Source: Eremomyces bilateralis CBS 781.70 (Eukaryota; Ascomycota; Dothideomycetes; Eremomycetales; Eremomycetaceae). From it: a DNA stretch of 64,000 nucleotides. Positions within the stretch are counted from its first letter, which is position 1, and every line of letters begins with the position of its first letter. Positions 12,699 through 23,400 of this stretch are shown piece after piece. Position numbers and translations under genes: made by a program. The notes beneath the pieces are model-generated. The model was not told where the DNA came from and searched no databases. It saw only the letters and a program-made list of their open reading frames with translations. The stretch lies in assembly GCF_010015585.1 (NCBI RefSeq), contig NW_022985067.1:1562940-1626939 (forward strand), written 5' to 3'.

Positions 12699-13804
12699 CT
12701 ACTCCACCACCTCGATCTTCTTGTCCTCCGTCGCGGTCTCCCCCTCGAGCTCCGGCATATCGTCATCCTCGTCCTCGCCCTCCGCGCCGCCGGCGCCCGC
12801 CATGCCTTGTAGCGCAGACATATCCATGCCGCCCATGCCGGCCATGTTTTGCAGCGCGGACATGTCCATACCACCCATGTCGCCGCCGAGTTTCGAGAAG
12901 TCGATCCCGCCGAAGCCGCCTTCGCCGCCGCCCATGCCTCCCATGCCGGGCATGCCGCCCATGCCGGGCATGCCGCCCATGCCTTCCATGCCTTCCGGGC
13001 CGCCCGGGCCGCCCATGCCGCCCATCTTCGAGAGGTAGTCGTCGTCGACGACTTCGTCTTGCTCGTCCTCGTCGACCCACTGGTCTGGTGTTAGCGGTCC
13101 ATTGAACGAAGAAAGGTGGGAGGTGACATCAGCGGCGCTCATCCGGAACACTCGGCTCGACTCCGGAAGAGGATGAGAGCTCGGACGAGCTGCGCCATGG
13201 AATCACGAAACTCACCTTATTGAAATCGGTCTTCAAGAAGTGCACCTTCTTGGTATCCTTCAACAAGCGCGGCCAGAACTCCTCCTTCAGCTCCTTCTTG
13301 CGCAGCACCAGCTCGACGTCCCGCGACGTGTGGTTGATCTTCGTCTCCTTATCGTCGATCTCGGCGAAGAACTCCAGCTCGACGTGGTAGGTCACCTTCT
13401 TCGTCTTGGAGGGGCCCGTGAAGGTCAGTTTCGTCGGGGTGATCTCCAGCTTCAGGTCGGCCGGGGCCACGTCCGAGGCGGAGATGGTGAGGAAGACGTG
13501 GTTCTTGGTGGCATCGCTGCTGGAGGAGCGCTGGGCCCATAGGACTGGAGGGGGTGTTAGCGGTTGGGGGGAAGAAAAGGCATATCAGTTGATGTCGGAT
13601 GGAGCTGAGCTGGGTCCGAGGATCGGAAGGACGACTAAGGAACGGCGAAGATATTCTTTCGAGGGAGGGTAGATCGTTGTGATCATTGTCACCCTCTCAG
13701 CACTTCTTCCTCATGCGACCGATCCCCGGATGCCATGGAGTGAAAATTGAGAAGGCTGAACCGAAGCTCTACGTACCTTCAGGTGTGACGGTGGGGTTTG
13801 ACAT
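12699..13804 (-). CDS. Hsp90 co-chaperone p23 (Wos2/Sba1)
   Basis: Three exons (13804-13777, 13544-13216, 13079-12699) code for 245 residues. Intron 1 is 232 nt and intron 2 is 136 nt, both with CTAAC branch points; the first coding exon is only 28 nt. The N-terminus is MSNPTVTPEVLWAQRSS, followed by the CS domain (about residues 8-115: HVFLTIS, VTYHVELEFF, LVLRKKELKEEFWPRL, KVHFLKTDFNKW). These are the beta-sandwich features of p23, which binds ATP-bound Hsp90 and stabilises client complexes in cytosol and nucleus. The tail (about 140-215) is Gly/Met-rich with GMGG-type repeats and ends in an acidic stretch. That tail is known in fungal p23 proteins but is longer than in animals. Confidence 0.9.
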
Positions 13805-14778
13805 TGTGGGGTTGATGGAGTGGATAGGTTTGAGAAGTGTCTTGATTGTTGGAAAATAGATGGGTGATGGGTGAGAAGTGAAAGTTGGTCCTGTTGTGAT
13901 GAAACGCGCAACCAAAATTTGCAAGGGGATGTGGTTGTGGAAGTTTGTGTGGAAGTTGTGTTGAAGACGGTGAAAAGTGCCTCGAAATGTTAATGGCGAA
14001 TGATGAGGCTGTTTAGGCGGTTGCTGTCGCAGTGCCACACAAGGAACTTAACACTGCACAGCCAGAGCGCACACGAAGCTGGTGGAAGCGGATGGAAATC
14101 CCCTGTGTCCACCGAAATACCGGACGAAACATGCACTGACGTGTATTACAGATCTGGGTGTAACATTTCAATTTTCCCCCTCGACTTGTCCATGAGATCG
14201 CAGTTTGGTTACAATGCCTTTTTGAGCCGTTATTGGCGAGGTTTGAAGTGAGATTGGTGATACTGCTCAATATGGCGCCTGATGGCTGCCCTCAAGTGAC
14301 TCTAGGCGGTCACTCCATAATCAAACATCGTTAATTGAAACGATTGGATATTTCATGTGAGCCGACAGGATTTAAGCTTACTTTAAGGAAGCATAGAATT
14401 GGTCCCGCTCCCGGGACTGTCCTACGTTACCGCTGGGGATGTTCTACGCGAGTATGTGTGGTGTGGTAACTCCGAATATGCGTGCGACGCTACCGAAGGC
14501 CACGGCTACTATCAAACCATCGTCATTGAAAGTAAATTCATCTGAACAACTCGAAACCCTGTCGAATAATGGCTGTTATTCATAGTGGCAGCTTGATACT
14601 GCTATAAGGCCTTCTCTCAGACCACCTGTAACCATAGCCGTAGCCCCGGGGCCGAATGCTGGACAATCCAGTCCGTCTTCGTGATGCCTGAAATACATGC
14701 GTCGCTCGTAGTTCCTTGTCATCAGATCTCCATGAACCGAGCCGCGTTCAGGGTTATATTCCCCTCCCCCCTCTCGCC
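13805..14778. other. Intergenic, no gene seen
   Basis: About 1 kb between the p23 start and the 3' end of the telomere-protein gene. No reading frame with recognisable features is present. It should contain the p23 promoter on its left and the 3' UTR of the telomere gene on its right. Confidence 0.45.
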
Positions 14779-17700
14779 CTAGATCTTCCACCCCAACACA
14801 TCCACCTTCGTCCCCTCCGCCTTCGCGTCCCCCTTCACCTTCCCTCGAACCGGCTCCGAGTTCATGTAATCCGCCACCAGCCCAAGCATCGACCCACGCG
14901 GCGCCTCGGAGAACAATCGCGCCCGCGACGCCTCCGCTCCGGGCCCTCGCGCATGCGGCCGTGTTACCGTGTGCCGCGTCGAGGAGCTTGATCCGCTTGC
15001 CTGACCTCCGCTATGCATCATCCGCACCGTCGGCTTTTCTCGCCTCTCAACACTCCTCTCCACGGACTTATCATCTCTCTTCTTTCCCGGATTCAACGCC
15101 CCGATAGCTGCAGGCGAGCCTCTCCCCTTCTCAATGATCTTCCGCTTCTTCGCGCCGCTGGGCGTCCCGCCCGGCGTCTCTGCGCTGTCACGAACCCGCT
15201 TGGTTCCCGATAAGTTGCTCGAGATCCGTGGCATCGTCCCCCGCTGCGGCGTTGCGTTCATCACCGTGCTGCCCCGTCTGCTCGAGGCCGCGCTCATCGA
15301 GCTCTCGCGCTTGTTTTTGGCCTTTAGGGTGGCCGTGGCCTTCAAGGCCGCCATGTGCGCGATGACTTCGGGCGTAAGCACCCCCGTCTGCGCTGCCATG
15401 TCCGTATCCGTCCATCCGCTCCCATTCCCATCGTTGTTCGGTATGCCGATTATCACCGGATTCTCGGGTCTCACGGGCTTGAGTTCTATACGCCGTAAAT
15501 AACTCAGGAGGTGTTCGGGGGGCGTCGACTTTGCTATGCAGGCATCGGAGTACTTCTTGTAGCCCTTGTTCGCGAGGACGATGCTGTCGTAGAGCTCGGG
15601 TGGGAACTCGGCTGGCGAGATTCTGGTGTGAATGATATCGCAGATACGGTTGAATTCGCTGGATTTGAGGAGCGTGGTCGACGCGGGGTATGCTCGGCAA
15701 AAGTCTGCGCGGATAGATTCCCGAGTCGCGGTGGTGAGATCGATGGATTTGGGCGGTGGTTTCGACTCCGGTGTGGAAGGGTCAGATGTGGCGGATTTGG
15801 AGATGAGGTCGATGGACTTGGACTGTGGTTTCGGCTTCGCTTTGGAAGGTTCGGGTGTGGGTGATTTGGAGATGAGGTCGACCTCGACCGATGGTTTCGA
15901 CTTCGGTTTGCAAGGTTCGGGTGTGGGGGATTCGGAAACGAGGTCGACAGACTCAACGGGTTGGGACATGGGAAGTTGGAACGGGGAGGATTTGGTGGCC
16001 GAGGACCGTTTGGGGAGAGATGTCGACATGGGTGACTGGCGCGGAAGGGATGGTGGGGTTGATGTATAGAGGCGCTCCGCGTTGTTGGATTGTATCTTGC
16101 CGATCCGGGCGGCTGGACCAGACCAAAGCCTAGACGGGGATGGATGGTGGTCTTCGCCTCTCTTCTGTTCGGTTGATATGGAGGACTGGCGCGCCACAGA
16201 TGGTGGGGTTGATATGCGGCCGAACCCCATTGGGTTGGGTTGTCTCTTGCCAACCACAACGTCTGAACCATACCGAAGCCTAGACCGGGGTCTATGGCGG
16301 TCTTCCTCTCCTTTTTGTCCAGGTGACACGGAGGGTTGGCGCGGGACGGATGGTGGGGTTAATATGCGGTTGGACTTCATGGTGTTGGGTTGCCCCTTAT
16401 CCCCCACAACGTATGGAGTGTATCGGGGCCGAGCCGGAGATTCCGACCGGTCGTCCTTCCCTGCCTGTTCCGCCAACATGGGAGCAGGCGTCGAAAGTCT
16501 TGGTGCCACTTCCTGAGGCCGGGGGGATGTGGACACGGATGACCGCGCAGTGGATGGTGGGCTTGACGTCAGGACGAACTCTGTTCGGCGCGATCGAATC
16601 GTCTCCGCCACGATGTCGGGACTGCACCGAACCCCAGCTGGGGGTTCCGGTAGGTCTTCCTCTGCCGTCTGTTGAACCAAAATGGGAGCGGGGCCCGAAG
16701 GCCTGGGCTTAAGCAGACTGCCACCAAAGCCCCTTGAGATTAACGGGTTCCTGGCGCTGCCCGGGCTCGGTCTTGAGAACCTTCCATTTATGTTAGGGGG
16801 AGGCGTGCCTGGACTTGCCGAGCGGCTGACATATGCTTGATTCTCCGGGTGCATTTCAGGGGGGCCGACTCGGATCTTAGCCGCCCTCGGTTGCGGGCTC
16901 TTCTCGCTGCTTGCACGAGGGGCGACCGTCGCCATTCGACCCTCAATTGAGCTTCGTGTGACTTTGGGGATATAGGAAATCGTGGGCGGTTGCGTGAGAT
17001 GGGGATGGCTGCTAGGCACATGCTCCGCATGATCGCTATTTGGTATGACATTGGAATCGTCCGCTACGTCATTGTGGCCACCATCACGAAGTTGATGATC
17101 GATTGCCTCTTGTTGCTGCGACTCAAGAGAAATAAAAGCATGATCTCTCGGCAAGAACTTTCGGACTTCCAGCTTCTTGGTCGATTGGCCACTCCTAAGC
17201 TGTTCCTCGGCCGCCTCCTCCGCCGAGGACATTGGTGTTCCACGTACCATAACCGTCGGTGAAGACTTGTGGGAAGACTCAGGCACAGTCTTGAGGACTG
17301 GTCCTGCTTTTTCCTTTACCAAGGGCCTGGGAATGGAGATTTCCATGTCAGATAGAAACGTACTGGCCACCATCGAGTCGTGTCCTTTGGAGACCGCGGC
17401 TCCGTCGTAGCCAAATGGTTCACCGGGGCCGTAAATGTCCATGATATCGGAGCTGCTTAGTTCATCTGCCATGCGGCTACTGCCACGGTTGGATGGAGCA
17501 CATTCGTGTTCATCGTCAGAGATACTGTCGCTTTGCAGCTGCTTGCTTGGAGTGACGACTACCATGAGCGGAGAGTTATCAATCTCGTCGACTGATCCAC
17601 GACAATACTGCCTGTTCGGAGTACCTGGCACATTGACAATGGATCTGGCATCCGGCATCGCTTCTCCTCCCGTAGTATCTTCCGGTTCGATTGCAGGGAC

Positions 17701-19620
17701 TGAGCTGTCGGGAGGAAGCGCGTTCCGCTTTTTAGGCGTAGGAGAAGGTGTCCAGCTATATGCGGATGATGGGGGAGGCCCATCTGCTTTCTCGGCATTC
17801 TCGCGAATCACGTCCTCCTCGGTGTCGGTTTCGGATTCTAGTTCGCTTGAGGTGGTGGTGGTCGAGTCTTGGGTCACGGGCTGCGTTTCGTGGGGAGGTG
17901 GACCGGACGTGGCGCCATTGCGAGCATCGTGTCCATTCCGAAGCTGATTGCTCAGTTCGTTGTTGGGAGGATGTTTTGTAACTGTTGTCTCGTTTCCACG
18001 ACCCTCCATTGCCAAAATCACAGCGTCCGGGACACTCATCCGGTTAAAATTGCCGGGATTGCGCAGCCAGGACGCTTCCTCAATAAGCAATTTGTCTTGA
18101 TCTTTCGGGACCAAGCATATACGGCGCGTAAGTGGGACATTAAAGTGTTTGCGCTCTTGTTTCTGTTCTATACTCGCCCGTTTCGCCCGCCTTGGTTCGT
18201 CATCATCGGCAGAGCGTTTGCGCTTCATCTCCTTTCGAGGGGTTCCACATAACATGCGTGTTAGAGGGACTGAGAATGGCTGTAACTGTTCTTGACGGGA
18301 TGTGTTGGGATCTGGATTCACTTGTTTTAGTTGATCCTCGGAAGAGCTTTCATCCTTCGTCTCATTTCGTGGCGTCTTGCACGACGTTCCTGTCAGCGGT
18401 GCTGAAGATGGCCTGGTGCGCGAATTCTCTTGGGTGGATGTGCCAGGATCTGGCAACCGGTCGCCGTCCACGTCCATCACTTCTGCGTTGGAAGAGTTGT
18501 GCTCGTTATCGATCTCCTCGACCAATGCCATGATTTCGGGCTCAAGTTCGGAGACAGGGGCTGTGCCAGATTGGTTAGCCCCTCGATGAACATCGGATGA
18601 GGCATCGCTATTGGCAGGATCAGGAGCAACGTGGACAGGAGATCCAGCGTTGGATCCTCGATGCCTATCTCCCTCATCAGAATCGTCGTAGAGAGAATCA
18701 TAAGACCGTTCCCGAGCGGCTGGAAGTTCGGGAGTACGTGCCCGTTGTAGGCGAGGCTTAAGGAGTTGGAGGAGTTGATCGGCTTTGGTGACAGCGTTCT
18801 TCGGAGGCCTGGAGAGAACAATGGGTCGAAATTCCGGAGAGCGCGGTGGAAGTTGGGTCATCATGTTCGAAATCTGAGTTTCCATAACAGGCGCGTCTGC
18901 AGACATGGAAGGCGAGCGGGACTTGGGTTTATGTTTTACCCGTGTGCCGACAATGGGACCAGGGCTCCCTTCATCGTCTGCCATCGCATCTTCGCCTGCT
19001 CCCTCCCCGTGTTCAGGAGATAGCTCAGACATAAGCGAATACGGATCCTCCATCCGCTGAAGTTTCTCCTTTATTTCCCGATCTTCTCCTATATACACTG
19101 GACTTCCGTGAAGGTGCTCGCTTGAAGAAACCCACTCAAAGTCTTTTACGAATAGAGATATTTGGTCGGTACCGCTAACCAGCTTCGAGGATCGGATATC
19201 GAGGGCTTTCAGGTTGATGTACCCCTTCCATGTGGTGTCGCTAAATGGACGGTTGTGTAGGGACGTCCACCGTGTGATGCAGTCTTGAGAGAACTTGGCC
19301 GAGACCCAGTGATCGCCGTCGGATAGTTTTGCTTTTAGAGACCTGCCTTGGTTGACGACCTAGAGGTTTTGTAAGTGTGCGACATGTATAGTCCACCAAA
19401 CATTTGAAAATACCTTGTGGATTTGGACTATACGGGAGGCCAAAATTCCCGTACTAACGGTAACCCGAAGGTAGTTGTTGTTGTCGTCGTATAGCTTTTC
19501 CGCTGTTTGAGAACTTTGCGATGTACTCGGTGGTTGTCGAAGCCAGATAGATGCATTCCCCAGCTCGTCCGAGACTACCTTTCGCAACCAAGGTTTCCGT
19601 AGATGACCGGATTCAGACAT
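14779..19620 (-). CDS. TPP1/Tpz1-like shelterin subunit, very long form
   Basis: Two exons, 19620-19414 and 19359-14779, joined in phase 0 over a 54-nt intron with a CTCTAG acceptor, give 1,595 residues. The N-terminal 160 residues (PWLRKVVSDEL, YLRVTVST, RSLKAKLSDGDHWVSAKFS, TWKGYINLKAL, ISLFVKDFEW) look like the OB fold of TPP1/Tpz1/Est3. That family bridges single-strand telomere binding (Pot1) and telomerase recruitment. The rest is long, low-complexity and Ser/Pro/Arg-rich. It includes three copies of a PLTRxxCxxP motif (18104-18410), four copies of a unit of about 48 residues (about 16000-16690) and repeated V/I-D-L-V/I-S motifs resembling SUMO-interaction sites (about 15740-15960). A more conserved-looking helical block (IRADFCRAYPAS to LLSYLRRIEL) follows near residues 1190-1290. 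The C-terminus is basic. Family assignment rests on the OB-like domain only and needs a profile search. Confidence 0.72.
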
Positions 19621-19752
19621 GGGTGCAGATCAGTGTTAGATGAGAAAGGAGTGGGAGGTCCATGACAGGGGGTTGGAAGGAACGCAAGGAGATGAGATGC
19701 CGGCGACACTCGAAGTAGGAAGGGACGAAGGGATGGGTGAAGGGTGGAGTAT

Positions 19753-19786
19753 GAAGGGTGAAGGGTGAAGGGTGAAGGGTGAAGGT
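19753..19786 (+). repeat. GAAGGGT tandem array, G4-capable
   Basis: Four perfect GAAGGGT units and a degenerate fifth lie 135-165 bp upstream of the predicted telomere-protein start. Four GGG runs at 19756-19779 are separated by constant TGAA loops, which is a canonical G-quadruplex pattern on the strand that serves as template for the minus-strand gene. Related GGGTGAAGGGT sequence extends left to about 19735. Confidence 0.85.
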
Positions 19787-20493
19787 GGAGAATGGAGAGT
19801 GGAGGGTGGAGGATGAAGGGAAAGTTGTTCTGGTGAATTGAATATTCACGTCACTCTCATCGAGCTTCTGGAGAAAATGTAGATTAGGGACAATAATGCG
19901 ACAATAATACGCCAGTAATACGGAAATGATGAGCCGTTGAGGTGGTGAGCCTTTGCATGAGAGCCAGGAGAGGGACGGCACGCGTTGTTGGACGCGTTTC
20001 GGCGGGGAAGGGGGGCGGTCAGCTGACTGTACGACACGGCCCGAGAACTGGTTCGAGAACCAATGTCCAATGAGCGATGGGAGGTCAAAGTGACTTGCCG
20101 CGTATCGAAGTACCCCAGAATCCCAAGACCCAAGTTGCCGACAGCCGATTGTGACACTCGGGAGGCATCAAGGCAATAAGGCGCCCAAACCTGTCAACGT
20201 CAGTCGTCACTTCGTGATGGAGAGCTCAAGCTGTCACACGTCACAAGTGGATGAATCCCTACCTTACATCGATGGATCGCTCACCTCCACCTTCGTTTGC
20301 CTTGGATCTGATATATATTCAGCCTTGAATCCACTGTACACCCACCGGAAATATCTACGAGTCCCATGCCGTCAACGTCCTATTACACGCCGACCCGGCT
20401 ACTTCTTTGTCTCCTCCCATCCCTTCCCTCTCCACCACCGACCCGACTTAGACATCTTGCTTCAACCCGTCTCATGAACATAGCCGGGTAGCC

Positions 20494-23400
20494 ATGGCTC
20501 CCAGTGCTCCGCGTGATGCACCAAGCTCAAGAGCATCCCCACGTCTCTCCCCCAACAATAGACATCGGCGAGATTCGTCCCTTTCGACGGCCTCTCGTCC
20601 AGACTTGGACCTCGACCGTATACATACCACAGCATCCCGTTCGGAAACGCTCACGACTTTTCAAGAGTTCGCTTCTCCTCCTAGATCGTCCGTTGGTGTG
20701 GATAGCAAGCAGACTGCTGCCGAAGCTGTGCAAGGGGGCTTCAGCGGGCTGTATGGCCGTTTAAGAGCAACCGTTGGCGGTGCGCGAGATCCGAGCCCGG
20801 CAAATGTTGCTTCAACCGCTGAAGCAGCGAGCACCGAGGAGGTATCCACGCAGAACCAGAAGCATCGACCCCCGCCGATTACGGCGAATTTGCCGCCATC
20901 AACCGTGTTGTCGCCGCCAGCTATCGAATCTACCACCACGTCAAGAATACACTCTCCCTTGGTTTCCAATTTCGTGGAGACCAAGCCTGTGGACTCCTTT
21001 CCAAGATCGACAAAGTCGGGACCCCGGAGCATATCGTCTCAGATCGGGGATGAGCCGTCCTCAGGGCATCCTTCATTGCGTAGCCTTGCATCTCAAAAGG
21101 AGCCGGGATCAACCAAGCTGGATCGAAGCCAAAGCGGGAGTAGACTCGCAGATGCACCGCAAAGAGGCCATGGCACAGGGAGAAATGAACGATTGGCTAC
21201 TTTGAGGCCTTTGGATATGTTGAATTCGGAGAACATTCAACAGCATACTGGATTGGTGGATACCCAGCGCGGTTATAGAACCTTCCATCAACGGGCCGGT
21301 TCGCAGCCGTTCTCCGATGTCTCAGGGCATTTGACACTCGATAGCTCTCGTGGTGGAGACGGCACCGAAGAATCAAGTTCAAGAGCCAGCGATATTGCTC
21401 CGTCTCAGAATTCTCGCCTAGAGACGTCCTCTTCCCAATTTGCTCCGTTGCCTACCGTTGGCCATCTGTCAGTGCTCGCAAATGATCAGTCCCTCGGATT
21501 TGATAGGGTAAAGGGTGCGTCCTCCCTTCTACAGCGAGAGTTGAGCAACAGAGGAGCTCCACCGGAGCTGCCCACATATCAAGCAGACCAGACTCCACTT
21601 GATCCAACTGCGTCGAGCCGACCGCCATTGATCAAAGTCAGCCAATCGAACCTTTCCGGCTTTCGTCTATCTCGGGCTGCCTCTTCCGACGGGGACTTCA
21701 GCTCCGTAAACACCGTGTCGGCCGCTGGGCAACCAAATTTGCGAACGGTGGAGGATAGTGCGCCGCTTGATCCAACCACTTTCAATATCGGAAGCAAACT
21801 CTCGCAGGGACGTCGCAGGATCCTGGATAAGTCGTATTGGATGAGAGATGTCAATGCGAAGGACTGCTTCAATTGTGGCGATACTTTCTCTACCTTCCGA
21901 CGCAAGCATCACTGTCGGACATGTGGTCAAATCTTCGACTCCAAATGCACCTCTATCATCGATGGGAGACCATTTGATTACAACGGGAATCTCCGAGTAT
22001 GCAAGCCATGTGAGGCCTTTATCCACGGGACGGATGATGACTCATCGGTGTACACCGACGAGGGCGATCCAAGGGCACCTGATGATAAACGACTACGAGA
22101 TCCTGAAGATCTAGTTCAAAGCTCGAATGTGGGAAATTCGAACGTACAGCATGTCGATAGAGACCATACCAAGCTGGCCACGCCGACACTCGGAATTCCA
22201 GTCAGTCGCAGAACGAACGAATCGAAACGGCGCTCGGCTGTGCTTGAATTCGAAGGCCAACAGACCCTCGCCCGGCCCAGCTCCTCCCGCTCGTTGCGCT
22301 CACTTAGCGGGCGCCCGACTTCTGCTCACAAACGACATCAGTCACATCACCAGCACATGCGGAATCATATGTCCACGCGTGACACCAGGGCTCCATTTCA
22401 GAGATATGAGAGAGATCCGAGACAGCGGACGGCATTACCGACATTCCACCATGACAACATCATCGATCCGGATATCGCTCCGTTCATGTCTGATGATGGG
22501 TCTAGTGATGAGGAGAATCCAAGTATATTTGCTGCGCTGAATGGAGATACGAAACCGGGGCAGAAGCCGGAAGCGGACCGCTCAGGCATTTCGGGGCTGA
22601 TCGCATCGGTCCGCAGGGGGAAATCTCAAAGAGCGGAGCGAAGCAATGCAGCATTGAGTGTGACGAGCCGGGAGTACGATTCGAGTAGTATGAGCAAGAA
22701 CCCGCCTCGACATGCGCGACGAAGGAACCTCAGCACCTCAAGCATTAACCAACCGGGACTGTCGATTAAGAAGAGCAAGAGCAACAGTCTCTTGAAAGGT
22801 TTCCTCGCCGGAAGTCCCAGCTCCCCTGTCATCGGCTCACCAGGCGCTGGGTTCTTAGACGGCCCTCGACCGTCACGAAGCATGTCGATCCGATCCCTCG
22901 AACCGCCCTCCGTCGAACTGAACCAAGCTAGCCTCCAGCACGTCCGCAAAATGCTCAAGCAAATGCTCCAGGACAGCGAGATCACGAACGGAAAGGCCTG
23001 GGAAAAGGCGCTGATGCCCATCCTCCTGCAATGCACCGACGACGTCAGCCCTGACGTGCGCCGCAACGACGACATCGATATCCGGCACTACATCAAGCTC
23101 AAGAAAGTACTCGGCGGCAAGCCGACCGATACGTCGTACGTGTCCGGCGTGGTGTTCTCGAAAAACATCGCGCTCAAGAGCATGCGCACCAACATTTCCC
23201 ACCCGCGGATTGCCATCGTCACCTTTCCGATCGAGTACGCACGCGCGCAGCAGCATTTCATGAGCTTGGACCCGGTGATCGCGCAGGAGCGGGAGTATCT
23301 ACGGAATCTCGTGAGCCGGATCGCCGCGCTGAACCCGAGTTTGCTGCTGGTGCAGAAGAACGTCGCGGGGCTGGCGTTGAAGTTTCTGGACGCGGCGAAA

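Noticed and set aside
12587-13105. 172-residue plus-strand frame rich in Arg/Pro/Cys
   Set aside because: Antisense shadow of the Gly/Met repeat tail of p23.
19735-19786. GAAGGGT array considered as an internal telomere tract or CRISPR
   Set aside because: The unit is not TTAGGG, the array is short, and there are no spacers; it is a simple G-rich tandem.
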